Of a stretch of DNA of 64,000 nucleotides, positions 1 through 11,863 are shown in pieces. The position numbers and the translations under genes are program-made. The stretch covers positions 10,212,517 through 10,276,516 of the forward strand of contig OX442318.1 of assembly GCA_949358305.1 (NCBI GenBank), read 5' to 3'. Each line of letters begins with the position of its first letter. Position 1 is the stretch's first letter. The stretch comes from Strigamia acuminata. Taxonomy: Eukaryota > Arthropoda > Chilopoda > Geophilomorpha > Linotaeniidae. Under the pieces are notes generated by a model. The model was not told the DNA's origin, ran no database searches, and saw only the letters and a list, made by a program, of their open reading frames with translations.

Positions 1-111
1 CACACTTTTTACAAAAGCAATCTATCGCAACGCACTTCATCCTCAGCGCATTAAATATTTTTAGTGATGGATATTGACTAGCAGCTAGTCAAAAAATAAT
101 GCAGATACAGT

Positions 112-470
112 AGGTGCGTTCAATCTGCTAGTAGAAAGTTACTTAACTGACTTAACTGCCTTTCAGAGGGCGGAAGTGACGATAATTACGTCACATTTTG
201 ACCAAGTAAAGTCACCTAAGTGACTTTCAGGAAAGTAACTGGAAAGTTCCTTTTAAAAGTCACTTATGTGCGTGCGCATGCGCATTGCACATTTAACAAA
301 GCTACAGTGGCAGCCATTTTGTTCTCAATGAACACGGTAAATTCACATGTATGGCACAGGGTAAATTCACATGTGGCACACGGTAAATGGAAATGGAAGT
401 CTGGTGGTAAGTAAGTGCATTCAATGAAAAGTGACTTTGAGGAAAGGAAGGAAAGTGAAAGTCACTTCTT
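112..470. repeat. Relic of a 'taggtgcgttcaat' inverted-repeat element
   Basis: The stretch opens with taggtgcgttcaat and has a matching aagtgcattcaatg near 414. Between them are repeated short 'agtcactt/aagtgact' words and three copies of a 'cggtaaattcacatg'-like word (338-390). The opening resembles the ends of the element at 33655-34183, so it is probably a decayed member of that family. No gene is seen in 1-1100. Confidence 0.35.
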
Positions 471-936
471 CTAACCCAGATCATCTATCATCTATCATCT
501 ATGATAGTGAAATACACACATGAACTGAATTGAATTGAAGTTGGGGTTTTTAAAATAAGTTATGAATAATTTAGAATAGACTTCATGACAAGTTTGATTA
601 TGAGAAATATAAAAGCACATTGCTTTATTACATCCCACCAAAATTGGCAAGCGACGTGGTTCCGTAATAATCGCGGAAATAATAACCGCGCAAAAAAAGT
701 TTGAAGAACTGCACCAAATGTATTTTAAGAAACGAGCAAACCGGATTTTAAGAAACGTGGAAACCGGATTTTAAGAAACGCGCAAAACAAATTTGAAGTA
801 TCGCCAAAAAAAATTAGAAGAACCATGGCGAAAATCGCTGTCTTAATGCTGCATTCACTCTGAGATGCCCTGCATGCCGTGGAGTTGTGGAGAGCATTAT
901 TAATGTGTTTCTATAGAGGGTGTTTAAATTGGAGTG

Positions 937-1015
937 TTGAATTACAGTGAAATATGTACAAAACGGTGGGTTGAATTACAGCGAAATATGTACAAAACGA
1001 TGGGTTAAATAACAG
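937..1015. repeat. Short tandem duplication, 34-bp period
   Basis: The word ttgaattacag followed by tgtacaaaacg occurs at 937 and 971, with a partial third start at 1005. That makes about 2.3 copies of a 34-bp unit. No function is apparent. Confidence 0.7.
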
Positions 1016-1100
1016 CAAATACCCGAAGTTGACTAACCGCAGTTGCACAACCGGACAATTTCTTACGCACTTGATTATTCTGCATAACGTATAGTGTCCC

Positions 1101-1103
1101 TAT

Positions 1104-1134
<31 letters not shown>

Positions 1135-1137
1135 TTT
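1101..1137. repeat. (TTTA)n microsatellite
   Basis: About nine tandem copies of the tetranucleotide TTTA. Confidence 0.95.
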
Positions 1138-1159
1138 TAATCAGGAATTGCACATAATC

Positions 1160-1500
1160 TTGGTCATGCTTTGATTGGTTATCAATGGTTCCTTGTTTTC
1201 TTTTTGTTATTTCTGATTTAATCTGGAATATGATCTTCTTTAATGTCTATTATCATGTGCTTAATCACTTGTAGAGAATTGTTGTGCCATCACAAAAGAA
1301 CAGAGTTTATGCCCTCAGATGATTGGATTGGAAAAAAAGAATTGATGATAAAAACTTTCTGTGAATCACCAGCAAGTAAATATGAAAGTTTAGATTTTCT
1401 GTGCCACTTTGCAAGTTAATTATTTGAAAATAGAATTTTTTATTTTCGTTGTTACAGAATCAATAAAAGGCAAAGAGCTAAGAGGAAATTTGTTATGTAT
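1160..1500 (+). repeat. Copy 1 of a segment repeated downstream of the acyltransferase genes
   Basis: This plus-strand stretch is clearly similar to 9800-10440 and 38335-38860. Shared words include 'tgattggttatcaa', 'ttgttatttctgat', 'gaattgttgtgc' and 'gaattgatgataaaa'. Translated, it gives a hydrophobic run (LIGYQWFLVFFLLFLI) followed by a stop, then an open stretch containing CRELLCHHKR. Stops break the frame. It may be a decayed exon of a neighbouring membrane-protein gene that was duplicated with the cluster. I do not recognise the family. Confidence 0.5.
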
Positions 1501-1821
1501 GAACAAAATAAGAAAAGGAGAGGAAAATAAATGAACTGTTGGGAGCAGAAATAATATTTCAAAAATTATTATTTCCGTTATTTGAATTTTGATTGAAAAT
1601 TGAAATCCATGAATTCTATAGAATAAGTTAGCACTGGCCTAATTGTGACCACCACCGTATTGTTTCATTCATTGTTTCATTCATTGCACATTTTTTACAT
1701 CTATTTATATTAAAATCTTTATCATACAGTATTGAATTTGCACAGGTGTGAAATCACACTCATAAAATATCTTTAGGTTCTGGTTGAAAATGTAAATTGT
1801 AGTGAAAATAAAGGAGACCTT

Positions 1822-2742
1822 TGTCACGGTCCTGACTTAAGACAGTAGAAATTTTTGAAATTTTTAGCGCATTTTGCGCCTTTTCTTTGATATTTTCCCA
1901 TTTTTATTAGGCACTTGTTTTAATTTCTCCAAATTGTTTTATTTTTCCCTAAATCCCAATTTATTATTTTATTCTATTTTATTTTCTTTATTTTTATTAT
2001 TTATCCTTAACTTGGCCTGGTTATGCTCATCCCATTCAGACATTCATGAGAATTTTGCCATAAATTGATACATTCGCGCTCTAGAATTTGCATATTTCCC
2101 TCTGACCACCTGTTCTTGTTCAGTTTTCCTTCGGAAATAGACTTGGCCATGAACATGTGATCAGAGGTAACTTGTTCTATCAAATTGTTAGGAATAGTCA
2201 GAATAATTTTCGTCTTTGACGAGTTAACGTCTCCTGTCTCAACTGGGAGATTTCTTAGAGCGATTTATGTTGCGCATCAGCGCATATTGCCATTATGCAG
2301 CCCGAATTCTCATGGTTAGCTATCTAACCGCTACATTTATTATTTACCCATATTTTGCGTACAATTTACTGGAGAAACGGCGTATTCGACAGTCTTAATT
2401 CTTTGGTACATTTTATGCCACGACTGTGACTTCCTCCTCAGCCTAGACATTTTGAATTGTGTACCGTCTCAATTGTGTATTCATTTCATTTTCAACGGTT
2501 CGACGACGTCTGCGGTTTGGTACCTGTATGGGCGTTCACCCAATGTCTGCGCGTGTCCAGGAGAAGAAATGTTCTCTTCATAAGAGCGCCTAGCGAGTGA
2601 CGACATTTTCCCATAGTGAAGAGCGATATTACGATCTCAATACGAATATCAACGTTTGCCATTTTGCGCTGCGCCCGGGCTGATATCCTGCACCCATAAA
2701 ATACAGATTTCACGAACAGACGCTGTCTTAACCTAGCTACCA
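1822..2742. repeat. Interspersed repeat, copy A (uninterrupted)
   Basis: The repeat starts TGTCACGGTCCTGAC and matches, inverted, the two flanks of copia 2 (55332-55590 and 62788-63458) over its whole length. Around 2488-2505 it contains the unoccupied form of the site where copia 2 inserted in copy B. The TGT...ACA-type end suggests an LTR or similar retroelement piece, but the other end is not defined. The frame on the minus strand at 2492-2950 is not supported as a gene. Confidence 0.7.
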
Positions 2743-3163
2743 CCCTCGGCGAAGTTTTAAGAGTTGTGGCCTCTGCAAACCTAAATTTTCTGGTTACACA
2801 AACCCTGGAAATTTTAAATTTCCGAAAACTATTGTTATAAAGTCGAACACGACGTGACACCTCTGTGAGTTGTAAAAAGAACACTGGTATTTTATTTTTA
2901 AAGACTAGAGAATAAAGAGGGGGTAAAAGGGGCAGGTGGTGCTCTCCCATTGGTTAGCCATTGGAAGTTTAGGGTGTGTACAATTTAGGGTAGGGAGAAA
3001 GTGGATACAATCACTACAAAAGTTTGAAAAAAAATGGAGTTTAACATAGATATGTAACCAAAGTTAAAATTAAGGATAAAACAAAATTAAAAAATACACA
3101 CAAAATGGCACTTGGCGTAATACCACTCGGTTTTCACAACAGGTTTTCAAGGATTAGTGCTGA

Positions 3164-6100
3164 TTATATTAAACAAGTTTCTAATTCTTCAAATTCTTTA
3201 GTAAATGATTCGAAAAAAGTGTCAACAACTTTGTTTTCTACTACTGCTTCGAAGTTTGCTATTGCTAGCTGCATAATGCCGTTAAAACTTGACGCTAAAA
3301 ATGACAAACCTGGAAGGGAAACATGGAAAACATTACTAAATAATTATTAAAGCGATGTGGCTACGTTCATAACCTACATGAATGTATTATTTTCATGACG
3401 CCTCACACGAAAAAGTCATATACTGCAGATGTATTCAACTTATAGTGGACACAAATGACAGTATATTTACAATAGGGGGTTTCATTAATTAAGCAATTTT
3501 GTAATTTTGCAACTTTAGCAATTTTGCACTTTTGGATTTATCACATGGTATCAGTTCCACCAATCATGTGTATAATTGCAAATTATAATGTACAATGTAT
3601 AATTGTGATTAACAATTAGTTGCTAAAACAATCTCATGATTTTGCAATTTTGCAATTATTTAAACAGTCATATGACTTCCTATCCACCGTATTGGGTTTT
3701 AGTTGGACCCAAGCAATTTTAAAATGTGATGCAAAATAACTATAGTTCTATTTGTGTGATGGAACAAAAATTTTTTTTAATAAGGTGCATTTTAATAAAT
3801 ATAAGTTTCACAGATTGCATCAGAGCCATTAATTGAGTTTCCTAGCTGTTATACAGTCATGGATGCATCAGCATATTGATGATATACAAAGATACAAGTT
3901 GGCCACTTAGATAGAGCTTGGATGCCTCCATTTTGTTTTGAATTTCACAAGCCTCAAAATCACTTCTTATCAAAATCACAAAAACTACCTTTTAGATGTT
4001 TTTGGGATTTTGCGTTTTCACTCTCTTGTACTTTAGTGAATGTGAATGTGAAAGGTAGAACAGATATCACATGACAATACTCAAAAATCACAAAGTTGTC
4101 CAGATCACACAATTGCAAAATTGACTGGGTTAATTCAATGTAGTCCCATTTTTGGAGGCATAAAAAAATAATGATTTTGTGATTAATGCAAAATCACAAA
4201 ATTGCAAAATCATTCATATAATGAAACCCCCTATTGTGTAGCCAATGTATTTGAAATATATTATAACCTAGATGTATTTTACAACACATATAACTTATGT
4301 TCATTGTATATATACATTGGGAGAATATATTCTCGATGTATTGTGTATATATTGTGCGAATATATATTTAATGTATAATGGAAACATCTGAAATATACTA
4401 AAAACGTGGCCACTTTTAGTATACAGTATTCCACACATGAAATTGTATTACAAATACATTTTACACATATATGGTAAATCCATTACTTTTTTGTGTGGGG
4501 TGCTATGATTGGTTGAGAGATGCATTGATAGGTATCTTGGCATTGAGATAAATTGATTAAAATACTCGATTCAATCTACATTGCCAAAAACGAATAAGGT
4601 CAGGTTTGGGGGAGGGCCAAGGAAAGAAAAAAAAAAAGATAAAACCTCGAGAAACATTATTTTGAGAAAACGTGCATTGAAGAAACGAACCGACATCAAT
4701 AGATCGCAACCAATCACAGCGCGTCATTAAAATAATACGTTCATGTCGGACATGACCATAGCCACTGCCTATTTAAAATACCGCTGAACCTCGTAACGAA
4801 TTGCAAGAGACCTGATAAAAAGGGCTAGTTATAACGAAAGTTTCTTACATCAAATTTTTTTAACATGGTGTTCTATGGCAAACCAACCAACCAACCAACC
4901 AACCAATTTATAAGTATTCGTTACAACAACAAATTCGTTATATCGCGGTTCGTTATAACGAGGTTTTACTATACTCAAAGAAACTGATGTGGTAAATCTC
5001 TGCATAATGATCTCATTTTACATACCCAATGCATTTGTTTTTGTTGGAAGCATAGTACAGGCCACAAGTTGTTTGCCATGGTTATTGAAACATGGAGACT
5101 GTTGCAGAAGAACATTACTAATACCACAAGTAGAGTCAATTCCATCGTAGCCGTGGCGAGTGAACCAAGCTGGAAGTCGATTTAGAAAAAGGCTTCCCAC
5201 TAAATAATTGAAATAATAGAATGGTAAAGCTTTCAATCTGCTTGTAGTTTGCTGTATGATCTTCAGTCTCTGCATAGCGCTGTTCTCGTTCAATGCGAGA
5301 GGAATGAGGACGCAGGAAAATGCATTCTTAAAACTAGCCTCTTCAGATGCACTTTGCATTGAAATAGGAATATTGGCTTTAATGTCACCTAGTAGAATAT
5401 TGTGCTTGAAAAAAGATCTTTTTAAGGCACCAGCAATGCAAGATACCATAACATCATTGACAGTTGCTCCAGCTTTTAGTCCTGCCATTTTGAACCGAGC
5501 TATCGAAGCTATCGGCCGTGATCGAACGTGTGTTTTTCCGCCTTGTGGTGTAGCTAATAAACCGTTTTTCGATTTGATTTCCGTCTCTTGACGAAATTTG
5601 GGATAATAAAACAAACTGGTGAGCAAATCGGTCATTGTAAATACTTTCTCCGGTTTCGGTGGCGAAAGCTTGATACATTTTTCATCGAGGAAACAACGAT
5701 TCGTCAATTGGATCATGTTGTAACCATCGACCAAGCAATGATGGAATCTTGAGAACATTACATACCGAGGTTCGTCAGCGAAGGATTGGTCAAGTGGGAA
5801 AAGCAATACTAGCCAAGGTGATTTGTTTTCGCATAACAACTGGTTCCAAAGTTGGGAACATATTTCGTCGAGTTCGTCTTGATTTTTTGGTGGTTTGCAA
5901 TCGTAAAGTTGAACGTGGTCATTGATTGAGAAATTTGTGTCCAGCAACCAGAAATAATATCCGCACGAATGAATGATGTGTTTTCGAAGAACATGATGTT
6001 TGTATTGATCGTTGTGCCTGACATCGGTCCACTTATTTCTGACGGTTGTTCTGATTTCTTCCAAGTCAAATGTGCCTTGAAAGACCATGCACTCATTTAT

Positions 6101-6301
6101 TACAGTTTCCTCACTCTCCTTTAGAATTAGAAAGTTGGCGTCGAAGTTCTTGACTAACTTGATCCACTGTTTGTGTCGTATGCTCAAAAATATCGTGAGT
6201 AGATGAACGAATGCTTGGCATATGCAAAGAATGGGAATAAGTAATACGTAAAAAATTGCTGATTGCAGAAAATAAACAAGGGTCATAAGAAACTGGTCCA
6301 T
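3164..6301 (-). CDS. WS/DGAT-like acyltransferase, gene 1
   Basis: Two exons: 6301-5026 (1276 nt) and 3309-3164 (146 nt), joined in phase 1 across a G|GTATGTAA donor and a CCTTCCAG| acceptor, giving 473 aa. An N-terminal hydrophobic anchor (about residues 4-40) is followed by an acyltransferase domain with SPW at 161-163, HHCLVDG at 187-193 and ND at 282-283. Exon 2 completes the DUF1298-like C-terminus (LSFLASSFNG). In known WS/DGAT enzymes the first His of HHxxxDG is the catalytic base for moving an acyl group from acyl-CoA to a fatty alcohol or diacylglycerol. The substrate here cannot be read from sequence. The start is chosen because every paralogue has an ATG at this position. The short C-terminus ends EELETCLI, unlike genes 3-5. 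All key motifs are intact. The intron (1716 bp) holds transposons. Confidence 0.9.
3475..4231. mobile_element. TA-flanked inverted-repeat element in gene 1 intron
   Basis: The ends are inverted copies: gggggtttcattaattaag at the left and the complement, ending atgaaaccccc, at the right. Both are flanked by TA. It has no coding capacity. The ends resemble those of 6725-7304 and 36055-36702, so all three are probably one non-autonomous family. Confidence 0.75.
4779..4973. mobile_element. Small inverted-repeat element with (CCAA)n core
   Basis: The left end 'ctgaacctcgtaacgaa' is roughly complementary to the right end 'ttcgttataacgaggtttta'. A (CCAA)n run lies at 4880-4906. The ends look like those of pogo/Tigger-type short elements seen in many animals. 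That assignment rests on resemblance only. Confidence 0.45.
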
Positions 6302-6340
6302 TTTCTGTTCTGATTAACAAGCTCAGCAGTATGCTATGAA
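6302..6340 (-). promoter_or_regulatory. Conserved 5' leader of gene 1
   Basis: Read on the minus strand, 'ctgctgagcttgttaa' and then 'cagaacagaaa' run directly into the ATG. Nearly the same leader precedes genes 3, 4 and 5 (24268, 35537, 42127). This conservation supports the chosen starts and marks a shared 5' UTR or proximal promoter. Confidence 0.6.
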
Positions 6341-6357
6341 CAAAAACACACACACAA

Positions 6358-6514
6358 ATGTATATACATATTTTGAATGTATAATAGATGTATTGAAATG
6401 TATATACATATTTTGAATGTATAATAGATGTATTGAAATGTATATACATATTTTGAATGTATAATAGATGTATTGAAATGTATATACATATTTTGAATGT
6501 ACAATAGATGTATT
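6358..6514. repeat. 40-bp tandem repeat in gene 1 upstream region
   Basis: There are four nearly perfect copies of a 40-bp AT-rich unit beginning 'atgtatatacatattttgaa', starting about 55 bp upstream of the gene 1 ATG. The other paralogues do not have it. The minus-strand frames across it are by-products of the repeat. Confidence 0.95.
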
Positions 6515-6724
6515 ATTTTCTCCCAATGGATTTATTGCTTTTTGATGGTAATCTCATGTAACGTCAGATGTTCTTTATTTTAACTACTGTAGCAGTATGG
6601 CATATTGTGAGCATTGCATTGTTGGTTTAAAAAAAATTACCTGGCGTATAATGAAATGTTATTTTAATTGCGATTCTGCCCAAGATAATAATGTTTTGCT
6701 TAATCCTGAAAGGTATGGACAATA

Positions 6725-7304
6725 AGGGGTTTTATTAAATGAGTGATTAGTTGATTACTTTGATTATTGCAATAATCATAATCACTTAATTATTGAGGGC
6801 CCAACAAAAAATCTGATTATGTGATTATTGGTATGTGTGATTATGTGAAGGTCACATGACTTTTTGTGTTGGTCACATGATTTTCTGTGCAAACCAACAT
6901 GGGCAACCTGAAAAGGTGATGCGAGCAACCAAATTGTTTAAACTGTAACTTAGATACGTAGCAATTATTAAAAAAAAGTTGCTACAAGTAACAATTGCAA
7001 CTCCCTAACTTGTTTAATGTGTTTAGTTTAACCTAAACTGAGCACACTTTATTGTATTATGACCTTGTGTAGTTGAAGCGGGTGTGGCGCCGCCATGTTG
7101 GTTTGAGTTGAGAGAGCACTTATAATCGGCCCAAGTAAGCAGAAAATCATGGTTTGGGATGATTACTTGATTACTTGATTAGTTGCTTATTTGATGAAAT
7201 GATTATTCTCAGGATTGGTTGAATCCAGTCTCATGATACATCAAATAATCAACTAATCAAAGTAATCAAAGTAATCAACTAATCACTCATTTAATGAAAC
7301 CCCT
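6725..7304. mobile_element. TA-flanked inverted-repeat element (aggggttt family)
   Basis: The left end 'aggggttttattaaatgag' and the right-end complement are nearly identical. Both continue into 'tgattagttgattac'-type sequence, and TA flanks both sides. A related copy at 36055-36702 carries another insertion. Non-coding. Confidence 0.85.
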
Positions 7305-8206
7305 TAATGTATTGTGCATAAATGCACTACACAAAACACACAAAAGTGGAATTTTTTCTGGCGTGGTTTTATTGTGCTTAGAAAATGTGCATGGAATTGA
7401 TATCATTACGCACTGTAAATTCAATATACCATATCGACGCGGTACACATAGTTACGCTTACCACACACGGAAACTTTCTGTCGATCGGAATTCTATTCTT
7501 TCTGGCAGTGATGGTGCACGAAAAAATTCAATTGTTTTCGTACACGAACAAATTCTGAGCACCCAGAAAGCATTGTGGTAATGCGATTGATCGTGACCAG
7601 TCGTACACACGATAGAGATGGATACTGAATACAAAGACAGATAATAATAAAAATGTTTGATTAATTTATTGTATTATTTACTATTAATTATTAATTTGAA
7701 AATACAGTGATCCATTTATTTTGCACAATCAAACTACAATTTTTTTAAAAAGTGGTCGCCATTTTTAATTACAACACGTGTACGGATTGTGTGTACCAAA
7801 CAATTTCCGCACACAGAAAAAACACAGCCAAACACACGAGCAGAATTTATTTCGTTTGCGGCGTGACAACCTGAAAATTCAGACTCTGAATGTTCAGAGT
7901 CTGAAAGTCTTATGAGTACTTAGCTTAAGACGTCAATTGATGCGACGGAAATGGAAACTAGGGCCATCCATCTCCTGCTGAGAATTTACAATGCTACAGT
8001 CACGATGAAAAAAATTTACACAGGGGAGCTAGGGGTTGTAGGTGTGTTGTTTTTGTTGATGAATAATTGATTGTAAAGTTAGATGGAAAATAAAGATAGA
8101 AGCCTAGTTAATGTATGTTACACAAATTGAAATATTAGATTGAAACACTTGCCCTTGACAATGTCAAGTTCAGTAATGGAGTGATTTCATAATTAGACAG
8201 TCAATA
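7305..8206. other. Gene-free stretch
   Basis: I see no gene or defined repeat here apart from a perfect 11-bp-stem hairpin at 7880-7903 (cagactctgaa, TG, ttcagagtctg). Confidence 0.6.
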
Positions 8207-9761
8207 CAGGGTGGGCCAAATGTCACAAAGTGGTCTGAAGTTAAATAACTTTTTTTAAATTATTTTTTTTTTAAATTTATCTTTTACTATTTTGTAAAGA
8301 AGACTTAGGAGATTTATCGTGGATAAATTCACCACCGAACAGAGAACACAAATTGATCAATTTTACTAACAAACCCTGAGGATCAATAATTCTGACCCAA
8401 TATCCAACAATCAAACGTCTTAAAATCAAACGTCTAAATAGAGAGTTTGCGGGATGCATTTTTCTCTTACAGTTAAACACTATACAGTATAAAAATAGTG
8501 TAAGGGAAAAATGATAAATTAAGTTTTTGCGGGCTGCAATTTTCCCATATCACTACACTATTTTAGCCAACTAAATTTGCAAAATTTCGAATGAAATTTG
8601 CAACATTTCGAATGAAATTTGCAACATTTCGAATGAAATTTGCAACATTTCGAATGAAATTTGCAACATTTCGAATGAAATTTGCAACATTTCGAATGAA
8701 ATTTGCAACATTTCGAATGAAATTTGCAACATTTCGAATGAAATTTGCAACATTTCGAATGAAATTTGCAACATTTCGAATGAAATTTGCAACATTTCGA
8801 ATGAAATTTGCAACATTTCGAATGAAATTTGCAACATTTCGAATGAAATTTGCAACATTTCGAATGAAATTTGCAACATTTCGAATGAAATTTGCAACAT
8901 TTCGAATGAAATTTGCAACATTTCGAATGAAATTTGCAACATTTCGAATGAAATTTGCAACATTTCGAATGAAATTTGCAACATTTCGAATGAAATTTGC
9001 AACATTTCGAATGAAATTTGCAACATTTCGAATGAAATTTGCAACATTTCGAATGAAATTTGCAACATTTCGAATGAAATTTGCAACATTTCGAATGAAA
9101 TTTGCAACATTTCGAATGAAATTTGCAACATTTCGAATGAAATTTGCAACATTTCGAATGAAATTTGCAACATTTCGAATGAAATTTGCAACATTTCGAA
9201 TGAAATTTGCAACATTTCGAATGAAATTTGCAACATTTCGAATGAAATTTGCAACATTTCGAATGAAATTTGCAACATTTCGAATGAAATTTGCAACATT
9301 TCGAATGAAAAACTAAAAGCGTACTTATGACTGTGATGTGTTTGATCGGGACAACAAAATAATCGCCATTTGCAATGGGCGGAGCTAACAATATAGTGTT
9401 CTCAATTCTGATTGGCTGCACTATAATTTAATTTAGTGTTGAAAACGATACACTAAAGATTTTTCCCTTACGATATGACACTAAAATAGTGTGTAGTGTT
9501 TAACTGTAAGGGAAAAATGCATCCCGCAAACTCTAGTATCGAACGTCTGATTATATCTAATGATATGCTCATTGGGTCAGAATTCACCCTCGCTTTTGAT
9601 AATAAAATTCCAAATTTGTGTTTGCTGTTTGGTAGTGTATTTTTTCATGATAGATCTTCTATAAGTCTTCTTTACAAAATTGTTTAAGAAATTTTTTTAA
9701 ATATTTAATTTAAATAAAGTTATTAAGACTTCGACCAGTTTGTGACTTTTGGCCCACCCTG
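8207..9761. mobile_element. Large TA-flanked foldback element carrying a minisatellite
   Basis: The left arm (8207-8490) and right arm (about 9490-9761) are long imperfect inverted copies. The outer ends are CAGGGTGGGCCAAA and its complement, each flanked by TA. A second, inner pair of inverted repeats ('acactattttag') surrounds the 21-bp minisatellite, which suggests one element nested in another. The TA duplication fits the Tc1/mariner group. No transposase is present. A relative lies at 15560-15879. Confidence 0.8.
8591..9309. repeat. 21-bp minisatellite, about 34 copies
   Basis: The unit atgaaatttgcaacatttcga repeats with essentially no variation, and one variant unit precedes it. Because 21 is a multiple of three, long frames stay open on both strands. 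These are artefacts, not proteins. The homogeneity suggests recent expansion. Confidence 0.98.
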
Positions 9762-9799
9762 TATAACATATAAAGGTATTTTGTTATTGGTTAATCAAT

Positions 9800-10440
9800 G
9801 ACCTTCGTTTATTATTACTATTACATTCAAGATTCCTCTGAATATTGAGGTTAATTCGATTTCTTTTCATTTCATCTACAATAGGCCTTTCTTTCTTTAC
9901 ATACGTAGTTTACAACAGTATATGTCTTCGAATTGTTGGAAGCAGATGGGCCATAAATATTTTAAAGAATCATTTTAAGATGGGTGGCTTGATTTGGTTA
10001 TCGATCTTCCTTGTTTTATTTTTGTTATTTCTTGTTTCATCTGGATTTGGCTTTGTTTGCAGCTTGATCAATATTATTATCTGATTAGTAACTTATAAAG
10101 AATTGTTGTGCTGTTACAAACGAATGGATAGACCTTTGGAAAAATGAGGTTGATAAGATTATGTGATCATAACAATGCTGCAACTGGTGATAGGGCAAAT
10201 ATCACAACTTTAGCATAATTTTTATTTATTTATGTACCAATTTTTTTAGTTTTCTGTGCACTTTTCCTGCATTTTCCTGTATTTTAAAACAATTGTTGCC
10301 CCCCCTCCCTCTATGAGAAAAACCATGCACAATGCAATTTCAAAATTTGTCACATTATTGTGGGCTGAGCTAAAGGGCATTACATCATGATTTTCCAAAG
10401 GTCTAATAGACCCTGATGATCGGATTGAAAGAAAGGATTG
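9800..10440 (+). repeat. Copy 2 of the downstream segment, with membrane-like reading frame
   Basis: The stretch is similar to 1160-1500 and 38335-38860. The plus-strand frame at 9845-10084 (79 aa) contains two hydrophobic stretches, the second being IWLSIFLVLFLLFLVSSGF. In copy 38335 the matching stretch reads SLVSFLLFLIPSGIF. The segment continues after the element at 10467-11506, at about 11640-11780. It may be an exon remnant of an unrecognised membrane protein. I do not call it a gene. Confidence 0.45.
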
Positions 10441-10466
10441 ATGATAAAAAATAACTAATTTTGAGA

Positions 10467-11506
10467 GTCAATAGGGTATGTTCAGCACGTGACTTTGCGT
10501 TGCATTGTGGGTAAGGGTTGGCGGGTTGGCGGCCATGTTGGTGTACAAGGATGCATGTAAACAACAGGAAAATGTATGTTTTTTGGATTTTCCTATAAAA
10601 AAACGAATAATTGTGTATCTGTATCATCGACTGGATAATTAATAAAGTATTTAATATTATTTTTTAAAATTATACATCCATTTTTTTATGATTTTTCAAT
10701 ATGGAATGCTCCTTATACGTTGAGCATTTTTGGGTAGTGCATAGGGGGCCACATCAGAATGTAATGGCTACGTAATAAAAGTAACGAACAGCCGAACACT
10801 CGTCCGGATGGACGAGCATTCGGGCGGACGAGTGTTTGGGCGTTTGGGCAGGCGAGTTCGGGCGGACGAGTGTTTGGGCGTTTGGGCAGGCGAGTTCGGG
10901 CGGACGAGTGTTTGGGCGTTTGGGCAGGCGAACGGGCGAGCATTCGGGCGGACGAGTGTTTGGGCGTTTGGGCAGGCGAGTTCGGGTGGACGAGTGTTTG
11001 GGCGTTTGGGCAGGCGAACGGGCGAGCGTACGGGCGTTTGGGCGGGCGAACAGACAAGCGTTCTGGCGTTTCGGCGGGCGAACGGACAGCCGAACACTCG
11101 TCCGGACCGACCGTCGGGCGTTCGGGCGGACAAAGGGACAGCCGAACACTCGTCCGAAACGACCGTCGGGCGTTCGGGCGGACAAAGGGATAGCCGAACA
11201 CTCGTCCGGACCCACCGTCGGGCGTTCGGGCGGACAAAGGGATAGCCGAACACTCGTCCGGACCGACCGTCGGGCGTTCGGGCGGACAAAGAGATAGCCG
11301 AACACTCGTCCGGAACGACCGTCGGACGTTTGGGCGGGCGATCGGCCGTTCGGACATAACTATATTTATTTCTATCATTCGAACTTGGCTTTAAGGGTTG
11401 CTAAGAAATCGCTGCACTGCGCGGTCACGGTCACGTGATAAACATCCGCCATTTTTTTGTCACCAGCGCATCGTCGTATGACGCGTGCTGAACATACCCT
11501 ATTGAT
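10467..11506. mobile_element. Inverted-repeat element with GC-rich minisatellite core
   Basis: The ends TCAATAGGGTATGTTCAGCA and the complement ending CCCTATTGA are perfect inverted repeats. The interior holds the GC-rich array at 10821-11348. The element interrupts the copy-2 downstream segment. No transposase is visible. Confidence 0.8.
10821..11348. repeat. GC-rich compound minisatellite in two orientations
   Basis: First come about five 38-bp units containing 'gggcggacgagtgtttggg' (10821-11030, some shortened). Then come five 52-bp units starting 'gccgaacactcgtccgg' (11089, 11141, 11193, 11245, 11297). The second unit contains the complement of the first (cactcgtccg versus cggacgagtg), so the array can fold on itself. 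Frames open in several directions are repeat artefacts. Confidence 0.9.
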
Positions 11507-11863
11507 TTATTCATCAAGAAACAATAGAGAAGTTGCCAAGGAAATTCCTTGGCAAATGTACAAGAATTTGCATTATAAAGAAAACTGATATATTGGGGGG
11601 GGGGGGTTGCTTTGTTGCGATGTGTGCCTTAATGGCGGACATAACAGATGGTCTGATATAATATACAAGAATATATTATTAATATTCTGCGACTTTGCAG
11701 ATCAATTATTTGAAAAGAGAATTTTTTATTTTCGATGTTGCAAAAAATGTAAGCTAGTTTTCAATTATCATTACTACAATCCCAGGACAAAAGTCCTGCA
11801 ACGGAGCAATTTTTTTTACTTACTTCAAATTTTGATGACATCTAGCATCAAAACCATGATAGC

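Noticed and set aside
2492-2950. 152-codon minus-strand frame
   Set aside because: It lies in the dispersed repeat, and the second copy of the repeat does not keep the frame.
8591-9309. CRISPR-like array
   Set aside because: The repeats are directly adjacent with no spacers, and the genome is eukaryotic.
8558-9421. Long open frames on both strands (up to 287 codons)
   Set aside because: They arise from the 21-bp repeat, whose length is a multiple of three. All are a single 7-residue unit repeated.
10713-11378. Arg/Pro-rich frames of 107-221 codons in several directions
   Set aside because: Product of the GC-rich minisatellite inside a transposon; overlapping frames on both strands and no known domain.
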